Part shown: positions 25,905 to 34,646 of the stretch, piece after piece
Numbering within the stretch: the first letter of the stretch is position 1
Layout of the letters: each line of letters starts with the position of its first letter
NCBI RefSeq assembly: GCF_018459925.1
Contig: NZ_CP075371.1
Span: forward strand, 3,968,001-4,032,000
DNA: 64,000 nucleotides
From: Nocardioides aquaticus
Lineage (GTDB): Bacteria; Actinomycetota; Actinomycetes; Propionibacteriales; Nocardioidaceae
Direction of reading: 5' to 3'
Program-made: the position numbers and the translations under genes
The notes under the pieces: model-generated
What the model was told of the DNA's origin: nothing
The model's input: only the letters and a program-made list of their open reading frames with translations
Databases searched by the model: none

Positions 25905-25925
25905 TGTAGGACGACAGGTCGGATG
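25905..25925 (+). repeat. Left subterminal repeat, copy 2
   Basis: TGTAGGACGACAGG followed by TCGGATG; the same as copy 1 apart from one extra G. The two copies are 23 bases apart, about two helical turns, as for tandem transposase-binding sites. Confidence 0.5.
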
Positions 25926-25966
25926 GAGTTGAGCGCGACCCGGTTCGTCGGCCCGCTGGATCTGGA

Positions 25967-26437
25967 CTAGCGGCTCACCCCGTCCGGCCAGATGATCCGG
26001 ACGGACTTCCCTTGAGTGATCGCGTAGTCAACGACGTCCCCCGTGCCCCCGGTCCCGGCGGCGGGTTTGCCGTCCCAGACAGCGACCAAGAGGTCCGAAT
26101 CGTCGACGACTCGTTTGCCTGCTGCGTAGAACGCCTCTTCCGATGGCTCAGCGAAGTCGAGTGTTGTGACGGCCTCTGCTTCCGAGAGAAAATGGACGTA
26201 CCGCTCGCGCGTTGAGTCGTCGAAGGTGGAGGCGTAGCCCTCGCTTGGGACTATTACCTGTAGGGACAATCCGTGACCGAGGGCAATCTCGGCGCACTCC
26301 TGGTCGGCACCTTCGGCGAGGCTGCCTACCAGGGCAGTCGCGTGCGCCTCGACCAGCACTACCGGCAAACGTTCACGGAGATAGTCCACTGCAACGCTCG
26401 GGAGACCTTGGTGTCCCGTAACACCTACCGTGGTCAC
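25967..26437 (-). CDS. SLOG-family nucleotide-sensor-like protein
   Basis: 156 aa from a GTG at 26437 that overlaps the caspase stop codon (GTGA). The SLOG/LOG-like Rossmann signature is clear: GVTGHQGLP near 5, LVGSLAEGADQECAE near 33, LQVIVPSEGY, then AGKRVVDDSDLLVAVWDG near 106 and GGTGDVVDYAITQG near 131. SLOG domains bind nucleotide derivatives; in Thoeris ThsA proteins such a domain senses the cyclic ADP-ribose isomer made by the TIR partner. Here it is a separate protein with no effector domain, coupled to a caspase-like protease, so it may be the ligand receptor or a sponge for the signal (inference). Confidence 0.75.
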   Translation of the reverse strand: MTTVGVTGHQGLPSVAVDYLRERLPVVLVEAHATALVGSLAEGADQECAEIALGHGLSLQVIVPSEGYASTFDDSTRERYVHFLSEAEAVTTLDFAEPSEEAFYAAGKRVVDDSDLLVAVWDGKPAAGTGGTGDVVDYAITQGKSVRIIWPDGVSR

Positions 26438-27426
26438 AGGCTGCCCTTGTCGGCAAGCGCCCAGAGCATCCGACCGGCGGGAGTGAGGAACACATCGTGA
26501 TGCTGCAGCGTCGCGAAGTAGAAGTCCTCGTCGTTCTCGGTCGTCGCCAGTCCCACGTTGCGGAGCCGCTTGAGGTAGTCGAGTTCCTGCTGCGCAGGCG
26601 TGCCCGGTGAGGAGAGTGGACGGCCCTCTCCTTCGTGTTCGTCGGTCAGCGAGATTCGGGACGTGGCGGTGTCGAAGTGATCGGGCAGGTGCCGCGCGTC
26701 CTCTGCCGAGATCCACTCCGGGCCGCTGCGAAGCAGGACAGCATCGGTCACGTGAGCCTTGAATACCGGTGTCTGCTCCCAAGCGTCGAACGCGCGCGAA
26801 GCGTGCGCGTACAGAGACAGGGCGGTGATGTTGCCCAGGTGATCGGTTGCCGCACCGTCGAGGCCATCAAGGAGCAGGCGCGTGAACTCCCCGTGTCCTG
26901 CCGATTCCATCGAGACCTCGGTGGACTTGGATGCGGCAAGGACCGTTACCCCTTCGGACAGTGCCGCGATGGCCTTACGGAAGTCCGGGGCAACCTGGGT
27001 TGCTTGCAGCCCTGGGGTGTTGCCGACATCGCCACTGAAGCAGCAGTCGAGCACGATGGTGACGGTGCTGGCTGCGCTGTTGTTGGCCAAGGTCATGAGT
27101 TCGTTGACCGGGACGCCGTCGTTGTCAGAGGTGACGAGTTCCGCGCCTCGGATGTCTTCTCGGCCGTGCCCTGAGAAGTAGAAGAAGAGATCCTTGCCGC
27201 TCGCGTTCTCGAAGAGTTGGGCCATGGCCTCCCGCAGATCAGGACGGTCGACGGGATCCGCGCCGTGGTCCGCTGTCAAGATGGCAACAGTGAAGTTCGG
27301 CGCACCGTCGTCATGTCTCGCGAGGCGGGTGGCAATCCCTTCGGCGTCGGCGACACACCCGTACAGAGGTCCGCGCGCGTAGTTGTTGATTCCAACTACC
27401 AGTGCCCGGCGGTTCCGATGCGACAT
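26434..27426 (-). CDS. Caspase-family (peptidase C14) protease
   Basis: 330 aa from the ATG at 27426, which overlaps the TIR gene stop (TGATG). The caspase fold is marked by RRALVVGINNYA at the start, the catalytic His in FFYFSGHGRED (His87) and the catalytic Cys in TIVLDCCFSGD (Cys129). The domain spans about 1-230. The C-terminal ~100 residues contain a helical segment (ELDYLKRLRNVGLATTENDEDF) and no named domain. Bacterial caspase-like proteases cause abortive cell death when activated. The order TIR, caspase, SLOG with overlapping ends points to a TIR-made signal that turns on the protease. Confidence 0.85.
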   Translation of the reverse strand: MSHRNRRALVVGINNYARGPLYGCVADAEGIATRLARHDDGAPNFTVAILTADHGADPVDRPDLREAMAQLFENASGKDLFFYFSGHGREDIRGAELVTSDNDGVPVNELMTLANNSAASTVTIVLDCCFSGDVGNTPGLQATQVAPDFRKAIAALSEGVTVLAASKSTEVSMESAGHGEFTRLLLDGLDGAATDHLGNITALSLYAHASRAFDAWEQTPVFKAHVTDAVLLRSGPEWISAEDARHLPDHFDTATSRISLTDEHEGEGRPLSSPGTPAQQELDYLKRLRNVGLATTENDEDFYFATLQHHDVFLTPAGRMLWALADKGSL

Positions 27427-27857
27427 CACGCCCATCCGGCGGCGCCCGCGTTCTTCCCAAGGTTGGCGCACTGGTCGACCATGTTCGCCACCGATTCCCA
27501 CTTCCAGGCAGTAACGCTCTTCCGAGCGAGCCCAGTCGGCAAGGTCGATGTCGCTCCGGCACCGTTGACGTAGACGCCGAAGCAGGGCACGTTCTGCGCT
27601 CGTGCCATCTCGATCTCCTTGACCACGCCTGTGGCGGTGCTCATGTTCTTGCCGACAAGCACGATAAGCATGTGACAGTTGTTGATCTTGGACTTGATCA
27701 ACTTCTCCCACTCGGCTTGGGGAAGGGCGGTCTTCGAGGACCAGTCTTCAACAGCGAAGGGGGTAGGCGAGTCCTTCTTCGCCTGCCCAGCGAACATAAC
27801 CTTCACATCAGAATCATTGTCGAAGTCGAAACTAAGGAAAGCGCGGGGCAGGGACAT
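27426..27857 (-). CDS. TIR-like protein of the ThsB (MTH538/DUF1863) type
   Basis: 143 aa from the ATG at 27857, five bases after AAGGAG. RAFLSFDFDND near 6, an EDWSSKTALPQAEWEKLIKSKI helix near 38, CHMLIVLVGKN near 61 and GVVKEIEMARAQNVPCFGVYVN near 77 are characteristic of the ThsB branch of TIR proteins. In Thoeris these use NAD to make cyclic ADP-ribose isomers after phage sensing; the Glu in VKEIEMA (about 81) is the likely catalytic position. It is the first gene of the three-gene operon with the caspase and SLOG proteins. Confidence 0.8.
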   Translation of the reverse strand: MSLPRAFLSFDFDNDSDVKVMFAGQAKKDSPTPFAVEDWSSKTALPQAEWEKLIKSKINNCHMLIVLVGKNMSTATGVVKEIEMARAQNVPCFGVYVNGAGATSTLPTGLARKSVTAWKWESVANMVDQCANLGKNAGAAGWA

Positions 27858-27887
27858 GGGTACTCCTTGGGGTTGGTGTTGTCCGTA

Positions 27888-27893
27888 AATGTA
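27888..27893 (-). promoter_or_regulatory. Candidate -10 box of the TIR-caspase-SLOG operon
   Basis: Read on the minus strand this is TACATT, a TAnnnT match 30 bases before the TIR start codon, leaving room for a short leader with AAGGAG. No convincing -35 was seen. Confidence 0.3.
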
Positions 27894-28161
27894 GGTGAGG
27901 GCACCGACAGTCCTGGTGGTCATCGGCAGGGTGGTTGCACGTTCCCGACGTCAGGGAGGCACGAACGTTCCGCATGCAGTCACCGACACATGGCGCACCG
28001 CGGGTGACACCGATTCCAGGTGTGCCGGACATGCAGGCTCCTCAAGTGCCGTCCGGCGTCGGGAAGGGAACGCCTGACATCTGCAACGCGGACGCGTGGC
28101 AGTTCTAGATCAGCATTCCCGGTCACCGGGTCCGGGCCGACACGCCCAACCGCGAGGTGAG
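27894..28161. other. Gap between CoiA-like gene and TIR operon
   Basis: No gene is supported. It contains a small CCCGGTCACCGGG palindrome near 28118-28130 that could end the CoiA-like transcript, and a GTCACC-n18-GGTGAC inverted pair near 27979-28008. Confidence 0.3.
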
Positions 28162-29331
28162 TCAGTACCCGCCGAACATGCGGGCGACGGCGTGGTTGAC
28201 GCTGATGGCCCCGACGGCAGCGGCTTGGGGGTTTGGCTGTTCGCTGAGGGTTTGCTCGTAGTCAAGCCGTTTGCGGACTGCGTCCGGTGGGTCGAAGCAG
28301 ACCCCGGCGTCTCCGGCGAGGCACCAATGGGCCTGGGCGACGGCGGTGGGCTGGGTGTCGCACGTGATGGCCTCGTCGCCGCCGTGGGCGAACTCTTGGC
28401 TGAGGGGCACGTCACCGGAGACGCGGTTGCAGTGGGGGCAGACGAACGCCATGTGCTTGGCGCCGCTGGTTTTGGTGACGCGTCGTCCCATGTTGGCTGC
28501 GGTGAGATTCCGTGCCCCAGCCCATTCCGCTACGGCTCGTTTGATGTCGTTGTCGTTCTCGGGCCGGTCGGGCGAGAAGACGCCGACTCGGAAGGTGCTG
28601 AACCCCTTGCTCTCGCAGTTGCCGGTGACGGTGGTTTGAGCAACGTCCCAGACGACGAAGTCCTTGCGACAGTTCCAGCACGCCGTGGAGAGGACCTCGA
28701 CTTCGGTGTGCGCCGGTTGTCCGTTCGCCACCCAGTCACGGTGCTTGAGCCGTCCAGTTAGTAGACGCTGGATCGTTTCGGAGAGGGGGATGTCCTTGGT
28801 CCCGACGGTCACGACTGGGTTGTTCTCGTCGTCGATAGCCAGGGTGAGAATGGGGAGGTCTCGGCTTGTGAGCGGGAGTCCGTCGGTGTGGCGGGCGAAC
28901 CACGCGGTCGAGGCAATTCCGGCATCGCGGTACCGCTTCTGTCGAAACTCGTAGTCAGTGAGCGACTGACGGCTCCACTGCACTTCGAAGGCGACACGAA
29001 CGTTGCCACGGGTTGCCATCACGTCGGCAACCCAGCCATCCCCCGGAACTTCCGGTTCGGCATGCCATCCCGCCGCTAGGGCCGCATCCACGATTGTGGC
29101 TTTCGCTAGGAGGTGTTGGGCCGATTCACCTGCGCTGCACCCGTCACCGCCGGGGTTGTGCGCGAAGTAGGTGGTACCTAACTTGCTGGTCTTCGCGTGG
29201 CCTGCGAACCCGCAGGGCAGGGTGATCGTGCGGCGCTTGGCACGCCCGTCCTCCACGAGGGCAGTCCACTGTTCCGTGGTGAGCAGACTGCTGACGACAC
29301 GTTCTCCATCGACTAACCCGACTAGCGGCAT
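28162..29331 (-). CDS. CoiA-like nuclease with zinc-ribbon C-terminus
   Basis: 389 aa. The central region fits the CoiA-like nuclease pattern: ESAQHLLAKATIVDAALAAGW near 69 (His and Lys), DGWVADVMA near 98 (Asp103), VRVAFEVQWSRQSLTDYEFR near 111 (Glu116, Gln118) and RDAGIASTAWFAR. These residues form a PD-(D/E)XK-type active site. The N-terminal Cys near 40 and 65 and the C-terminal CWNC and CPHC pairs suggest two zinc ribbons. CoiA is known from natural competence, but stand-alone homologues occur in defence islands. It lies downstream of DUF6308 on the same strand with a 138-bp gap and GAGGTG before the ATG. Confidence 0.7.
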   Translation of the reverse strand: MPLVGLVDGERVVSSLLTTEQWTALVEDGRAKRRTITLPCGFAGHAKTSKLGTTYFAHNPGGDGCSAGESAQHLLAKATIVDAALAAGWHAEPEVPGDGWVADVMATRGNVRVAFEVQWSRQSLTDYEFRQKRYRDAGIASTAWFARHTDGLPLTSRDLPILTLAIDDENNPVVTVGTKDIPLSETIQRLLTGRLKHRDWVANGQPAHTEVEVLSTACWNCRKDFVVWDVAQTTVTGNCESKGFSTFRVGVFSPDRPENDNDIKRAVAEWAGARNLTAANMGRRVTKTSGAKHMAFVCPHCNRVSGDVPLSQEFAHGGDEAITCDTQPTAVAQAHWCLAGDAGVCFDPPDAVRKRLDYEQTLSEQPNPQAAAVGAISVNHAVARMFGGY

Positions 29332-29469
29332 CTGGACCCCACCTCTTTCCTGTCCGGTGTGTATCGGAGGCCACCGACGTCAACTGTTCTGATTCATGGC
29401 CTTTAACTGGGCGGGAAGGGGCTGCCCGCAACAGGCTGGCGCGGCGCCCGATGCGCAACCCGCGTCAAG

Positions 29470-30249
29470 TCAAGTGCGGGTTGCTTGCATCCAGAGCGCG
29501 ATGTCGAGGATGCGGAGGTCGGACCAGTCGACTGTCCAGGTGGGGTGTTGTTCGAGCACGTTGTCGCGGGCGGTCTTGATCCAGTGGCGCACGGTCGGGT
29601 GAGTGCTGAGGTACGCGAAGACCTGGATGTCGCGACCGAACGATCCGAGCCGCCCAGGTTTGTTTCCCGTGAGTCGGTTGTCGGCGAGGTACTTGCAGAC
29701 CTGGGAGTCGCGGACCGGAAAGAGCATCGGGCGCTTGCGGGCGCAGGTCTTCGAGGCCATGACCCACTGATTAGTGTCGCGCTTCCCCAGCGCCGGGAGC
29801 ATCGTCCTGATGGCGGTGTAGAGGTCGTACATGTGATCAAGGTGCTGCGGGGCCACGTCGGAGAGCGGCAGAGTCGCAGGAAGGTGGTGGAGTTTGCTGC
29901 CCACGATGGTGCGGAGCGGCCCGGGGTTCATCAGCGCCCGCCCGGCGTTCGGTGGCACCTCCATGCTCAGGGTGGTCACGGCCCACAGGTCGGCGGCGGT
30001 AATGGCGTACTCGTCGTACTCCTCAACGTCCAGGAACGTTGCCCCGGAGTAGGCACCTGCTGGGTCGTAGTACCGGACGAGGTTGCCGACGGCGTGCTCG
30101 ACCGAGTCCTCTCCCCCAGTGAACGCCATCGCCGTCTGTGCCAGGCCGGTCGCGAACATGGACTCCTCGACCGGCGCCCACCCCTTCGGCAGCGTCAGGG
30201 TCCGTCCGTCGCCGTAGGCAACTGTTGGTAGGGCCTCAGGGGTGCTCAT
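29470..30249 (-). CDS. DUF6308 family protein
   Basis: 259 aa. The segment VRYYDPAGAYSGATFLDVEEYDEYAITAADLWAVTTLS matches DUF6308. Other conserved-looking parts are the WxxASKTCARKRPMLFPVRD basic block near 163 and the RILDIALWMQ end. No catalytic motif or membrane segment is visible. The function is unknown. It lies 105 bp downstream of the restriction helicase on the same strand and so is probably read from the same transcript. Confidence 0.65.
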   Translation of the reverse strand: MSTPEALPTVAYGDGRTLTLPKGWAPVEESMFATGLAQTAMAFTGGEDSVEHAVGNLVRYYDPAGAYSGATFLDVEEYDEYAITAADLWAVTTLSMEVPPNAGRALMNPGPLRTIVGSKLHHLPATLPLSDVAPQHLDHMYDLYTAIRTMLPALGKRDTNQWVMASKTCARKRPMLFPVRDSQVCKYLADNRLTGNKPGRLGSFGRDIQVFAYLSTHPTVRHWIKTARDNVLEQHPTWTVDWSDLRILDIALWMQATRT

Positions 30250-30354
30250 GTGGCGATGGTGCCCGACCGCGCCGACATCCGTGCAGCGCGGATCTCAGGA
30301 TGGCGTAGGCCGCAGCCAAGTTGATCATCGGTCTATTCGATAGCCCGAGCCGCT

Positions 30355-33063
30355 CTAGTTGGTCGCTCTGGCCTTCGCGCGTAACCAGTCGGTGGGGCTC
30401 GCCTGCTTCGGCCCCGCCGGTGCGCCAGCGTCCGGGTCCTCGGTCGTCGGTTGCTCAGTTGTGTCCGCGAGGTCGTCGTAACCCAGACCGAGTTGGGAAG
30501 CGTCGATCCTCTTGTCCCAGAGTCCGACCTTGGTGCCGGTTCCGTCGGGTACGGCCTCGTCGGCGTAGTGGAGGCTGGCGTTCTCGAATGACTTGAACTG
30601 GTAGATGGCGGCGTTCATGTGCTGGGCGTTGAAGAGGCCAAGCCGGTTGAGGAGTCGGAAGTCTTTGACGGTCAGCCCCGTGACGCGGGTGAAAAGTTCG
30701 GAGTCGAGTGACTCGATGACGTCCTTGAGCGATTCCTCACGGAAGTCCGTGACGTACATGAATACGGGGATCTTGGCGAGAAATTTCTGCAATTTCTCGC
30801 GGATCTGCTTTCGTGCACTGTTGGACTCCTTTCTCTCCGTTTTCTCGTCGTCGTCGAGGTTGTTCTTACCTTTCTCACGCTCAACCTTTTTCAGTTTCTT
30901 GGTTGAGGTGACGACCTGCTGGGCCATGTTGGCGAGGTTGCGGAAGTCCTCGATCTGCTCCAGCGCTTCCAACAGGTCGGGGTGTTCGAGGAGTGCGCTG
31001 AGAGTGTGCTCATTGACGTCGACTAGGACCGGCGAATTCCAGCGGGCAGCGAGGGCAGATGCCCCCACGCCAGTTGTGGCGATGTTGAGTACGTCGGCGG
31101 CGTCCAGTTGGCGCATCTGTCCGCCTGAGAACTGGAAGATGGGCAAGTAGTTCATGAGGTCGCCAATGGCCTGCTGTGGAGTGGTCTCTCCAGTCGTCGC
31201 TAACTTCATGCCGTATTCGGCTACCAGAGTGAGCGCACGGTTGGGATCAAACTCGAAGACGTAGACGGTGTCCTTCTGGACGTCGATGCTGCCGCCTGCC
31301 GTGCGATACGACCAGGGTGACTGGACGCGGAACGCGGACTGGAAGTAGGACTCAGGCGACTTGAGGCTGCGGAGCATGAGGATCGCGCCCCACTCGCGGA
31401 TGGTCACACCTGTCATCAACTTGCCGCAGGACAGCGTGATGGACCCAGACAGCCTTTGGTCGCGAGCCTTTTTGATGGCTTTCTCGACGGGTGGCTTGGC
31501 CTCCGCACCCATGCCCGCACCGGCACCCGCCGCGACGTGGATTTCGAAGCCGTTGAAGTATGGGTGCGCCTCAAGGATGTCACGCATAGCGAAGCAGGAA
31601 CCCACGTCAGCCATGTACCAGACGGAGTGCTGGATGGCGTCTCTGAAGTCGGCTGACTCGTAGGGGAAGGGCGCCTTCTTCCCGCTCACCCCGAGAAGTT
31701 GCACCTTCATCTGCTCGGTTAACTTGCCGCGCAGCATTTCCAGGAAGTCTTTGACGCGGGTCTCGTCGTTGAAGGTGTAGGTGCCGCGCTCGACCTTCTT
31801 GGACTTGGATTCGGGGTCCGCCTTCTGTGCCTTGAAGTATTCGGTCAGGCTGAACCCGTTGAACTCGCCGTCGTTAGCCCACTCTGTTGCGGGCGCACCG
31901 ATCTCGTACGCGTACATCTTCATACCCGGCAGGTCTACGTACGGGTTTTGTCCGTCCGCGTCATCCCAGTGAGCCTTGGCGTTCTGCTCGTCTACGTAGG
32001 TCCAGTTGAATACCGCGTCTTCGGTGAACTCGCCGTTGGTGATGGCGCGGAACGGCGTGCCCGACAGGTAGAGGTAGTGCTTGGAGTTGAGACCAAGGTC
32101 TTCCTCCGTCACCCAGTCGTCCGGTTCCTCGACCTCGGCGAGTTCTTTCTCGGTCGGGTCGTAGAGGTCACGCGCACCGTCTCGCCAAGCACCGAAGTGG
32201 TACTCGTCGAGAACGATGCAGTCCCACTCGATGTAGTGGAGTGTCTCGTTGCGTTCCTTGATGCCGCCGCCCGCTGCCTTCCCGGTGATGTCTTGGAACG
32301 ACGCGAACCAGACCAGCGGGTCCGCTCCGTCAGCCAACTCATCCGCGACGTTGACCGGCGTTGTCCGGTCAACGAAGTGCCACCCCTCGAAGTCGACGTG
32401 CCCGAGAAGGTCGTCGCGCCAGGCCGACTGGACTGCCGGTTTATAGGTGAGGACGAGGGTTCGCTTGAAGCCCATTTCTCGGGCCAGTTGGTAGGCGGTG
32501 AAGGTCTTCCCGAAGCGCATCTTGGCGTTCCAGAGCACTTTAGGAGCGTGTGTGCCGCCTCCCTGGGAGAGGAAGTAGCCAGCCGTTTGCGCGACTGCGT
32601 CCTCCTGCTCGGGTCGCATCGGGAAGTCTTGTGTGCGCTGAGACTCGTAGGCAGTTCCGTTGCGCACTGCAACGAGGGCGGCTTTCACCTCGTCGAGAGT
32701 GGCTTCAAACCACTCTTGCTCTTTCGAGATCCCTTGGGTGACGAGTGCGCGGTGAACGTCTCGGTCGCCGAACCACGAACCGTCGGAGCGTTTCGCCTCT
32801 TCTTCTAAGAGGATGTCAACCCCACGGAGTCCCGGGTAGGCGGTGTTGAGTTGCTGCTTGATGCGTTCGAAGGCGGTGGGCTTTGTTGTCTCGCCGACCT
32901 TGATGAGGCCGGTGCCGGTTGTGTGCATTTGACCGACGGTTCGGTCCCAGGCTTGGTCTTTCCGTCCGGGCACGGTGTAGGCGTAGATCAAGCGGCGGGT
33001 CTCTGGGGCAGGGGCCGTTTCAGGAACCTCTTCAACGAACGCTTTTTGCGGATGCATGCTCAT
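30355..33063 (-). CDS. Restriction helicase with N-terminal GIY-YIG domain
   Basis: 902 aa. The N-terminus resembles a GIY-YIG/T5orf172 domain: LIYAYTVPGRK near 25, TGLIKVGETTKPTAFERI near 50 and a Glu-containing KEQEWFEATLDEVKAAL helix. A superfamily II helicase follows: motif I LWNAKMRFGKTFTAY near 178, motif II CIVLDEYHFGAWRD near 285, motif III YLYLSGTPFRAI, and motif VI SAFRVQSPWSYR. A Lys/Glu-rich linker near 740-780 precedes the C-terminus. The ATG overlaps the methylase stop (ATGA). It is the restriction and translocation subunit of the adjacent methylase pair. G+C is visibly lower than in the chromosome backbone, which suggests transfer. Confidence 0.8.
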   Translation of the reverse strand: MSMHPQKAFVEEVPETAPAPETRRLIYAYTVPGRKDQAWDRTVGQMHTTGTGLIKVGETTKPTAFERIKQQLNTAYPGLRGVDILLEEEAKRSDGSWFGDRDVHRALVTQGISKEQEWFEATLDEVKAALVAVRNGTAYESQRTQDFPMRPEQEDAVAQTAGYFLSQGGGTHAPKVLWNAKMRFGKTFTAYQLAREMGFKRTLVLTYKPAVQSAWRDDLLGHVDFEGWHFVDRTTPVNVADELADGADPLVWFASFQDITGKAAGGGIKERNETLHYIEWDCIVLDEYHFGAWRDGARDLYDPTEKELAEVEEPDDWVTEEDLGLNSKHYLYLSGTPFRAITNGEFTEDAVFNWTYVDEQNAKAHWDDADGQNPYVDLPGMKMYAYEIGAPATEWANDGEFNGFSLTEYFKAQKADPESKSKKVERGTYTFNDETRVKDFLEMLRGKLTEQMKVQLLGVSGKKAPFPYESADFRDAIQHSVWYMADVGSCFAMRDILEAHPYFNGFEIHVAAGAGAGMGAEAKPPVEKAIKKARDQRLSGSITLSCGKLMTGVTIREWGAILMLRSLKSPESYFQSAFRVQSPWSYRTAGGSIDVQKDTVYVFEFDPNRALTLVAEYGMKLATTGETTPQQAIGDLMNYLPIFQFSGGQMRQLDAADVLNIATTGVGASALAARWNSPVLVDVNEHTLSALLEHPDLLEALEQIEDFRNLANMAQQVVTSTKKLKKVEREKGKNNLDDDEKTERKESNSARKQIREKLQKFLAKIPVFMYVTDFREESLKDVIESLDSELFTRVTGLTVKDFRLLNRLGLFNAQHMNAAIYQFKSFENASLHYADEAVPDGTGTKVGLWDKRIDASQLGLGYDDLADTTEQPTTEDPDAGAPAGPKQASPTDWLRAKARATN

Positions 33064-34646
33064 TGGGGACCTGCGTCGGAAGCGGGGTTGACAGCCATCT
33101 CGCGGACCTGCGACTTGATGAACTCGACTTCAGACGCGTCGAGCCCGTACCGCTGGTAGAGGTCAGCGTCCGTCCAGCGCGATGCCATGGGCAAGTCTGG
33201 GACGAAGGCGAAGGTGTCTCTTTTGATGTCTTGCGTGTTCATGCGGAGTTGAATGAGGAATCGCACGAACCGTGTCCGAAGGAACGCGTCGAGGTTTCCG
33301 GCCTGTTCCATCTTCTCGTAGGCACCGACAACGAGGTAGGTGCCTGAGCAGGCGGTGTCTTTCCCTACCAAAGTTGGGGCGGCTGTGACGCGGTACGGGG
33401 GCTCACCGTCCTCTCCGTATGCCCGGTGCATCAGCACCTTGCATAATCCGACCTCGGACTTGTTGACCGTGATCGCGTTGCGGTCCATCCACGTCTGCTT
33501 TTTGCTGCCATAGAAGCGAACCGCGTCGGGCAAGCCTGCGGAGGTGTCCTTGCCATGCACGTTTGTTTGGAAGCCGAACGGAAGTCGGGAGGACACCTTG
33601 GCGTCGAGTGTGGCCTCGTTCTTGGACTGGACTTTCCGCAGGATCGAGACCGCTTCGTTTCGGCGGATGAGAACGTCCCATTCGTCGAGGTGGCGCTCAA
33701 CCGGCTCGCCCAGGGGCTGACCGTTCCACATGGTCTGGACTCGGCAGGTTCCGGGTTCGTCACGGTTCCAAAGGAAGTAGGAGACGCCGCCGCGAATCTT
33801 CACGCCCGGGAAGGCGTCGTAGAGGCGGGGGTAGTCAACCAGCACACGCATGTGGCGGTCCGCCAGTCGGGCGGCTCTGAACTCAGCGAGTCCGAGTCCT
33901 CCGGCGAACCACCTCGATGGAGTAATCATGGCTACGTATCGAGGCCGTAGAGCGATTGCTTGGTCCACAAAGAGTTGGTAGAGGGGTCGGTCGCGGTTCG
34001 AGCCGTCTACGCCGATTTGGTAGGGAGGATTGCCGACGATCACATCGAACTTCATGTCGCGCATCTCCTCCGTCGGGTAGGCGTCGTGAATGAATGAGTA
34101 GGCGTAGTTCTCGCGTGCTTCACCGCGTTCAAGGTCGAACGCAGCGCCGCACTTTAGACATCCGCCCGTGACGGTTCCATCGATCTTTTTGGGGTAGGTG
34201 TGTCTTGTATGAACAAACGGGAGGTTGCCCGCTCCGTCGTCGAACTGCACAACTGAGTCTGATCCGCTCGCGTCGCGGCTGTAGTAAAGCGAGCGCCGCG
34301 AGATGAGTCCGGTCATTTCTGTTATGGAGGTTCCCCAAAGCATGTTGCGGTAGATGTGGTCGCGGCGCGCATCGAAGTCGGGGAATTGGTCCGAGAGGCC
34401 CTCCAAGAGCCGCCCTGCGGCTTCGCGGAGGAACACTCCCGACTTACAGAATGGGTCAAGCCACACGTAGTCGGGTGTCCCCCAAACGTTGCCGGGGAGT
34501 TCGTCCAGCACTGCTCGGGCCAACTTGGGCGGAGTGGGGACCTCGTCGTTGGACAGTTGGGCCAAGCAGTCAAGGATGTCTGGCACGTACTGACCGGTGC
34601 GGATCTGATTGGCGACCTCATACTGGCTCGCCCTTACTTGCGTCAT
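33060..34646 (-). CDS. Eco57I-type N6-adenine DNA methyltransferase
   Basis: 528 aa. Motif I appears as VWLDPFCKSGVFLREA near 61, with Cys-Lys in place of the usual Gly-Ser, and the catalytic motif as FDVIVGNPPYQIG near 200 (NPPY). A small CLKC zinc knuckle near 162 lies between them, and LAMITPSRW-like strands follow. The C-terminal half is the target-recognition region. It modifies adenine in the host copy of the site cut by the partner helicase-nuclease. The start overlaps the preceding methylase gene by 29 bases and its stop overlaps the helicase start. Confidence 0.8.
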   Translation of the reverse strand: MTQVRASQYEVANQIRTGQYVPDILDCLAQLSNDEVPTPPKLARAVLDELPGNVWGTPDYVWLDPFCKSGVFLREAAGRLLEGLSDQFPDFDARRDHIYRNMLWGTSITEMTGLISRRSLYYSRDASGSDSVVQFDDGAGNLPFVHTRHTYPKKIDGTVTGGCLKCGAAFDLERGEARENYAYSFIHDAYPTEEMRDMKFDVIVGNPPYQIGVDGSNRDRPLYQLFVDQAIALRPRYVAMITPSRWFAGGLGLAEFRAARLADRHMRVLVDYPRLYDAFPGVKIRGGVSYFLWNRDEPGTCRVQTMWNGQPLGEPVERHLDEWDVLIRRNEAVSILRKVQSKNEATLDAKVSSRLPFGFQTNVHGKDTSAGLPDAVRFYGSKKQTWMDRNAITVNKSEVGLCKVLMHRAYGEDGEPPYRVTAAPTLVGKDTACSGTYLVVGAYEKMEQAGNLDAFLRTRFVRFLIQLRMNTQDIKRDTFAFVPDLPMASRWTDADLYQRYGLDASEVEFIKSQVREMAVNPASDAGPQ

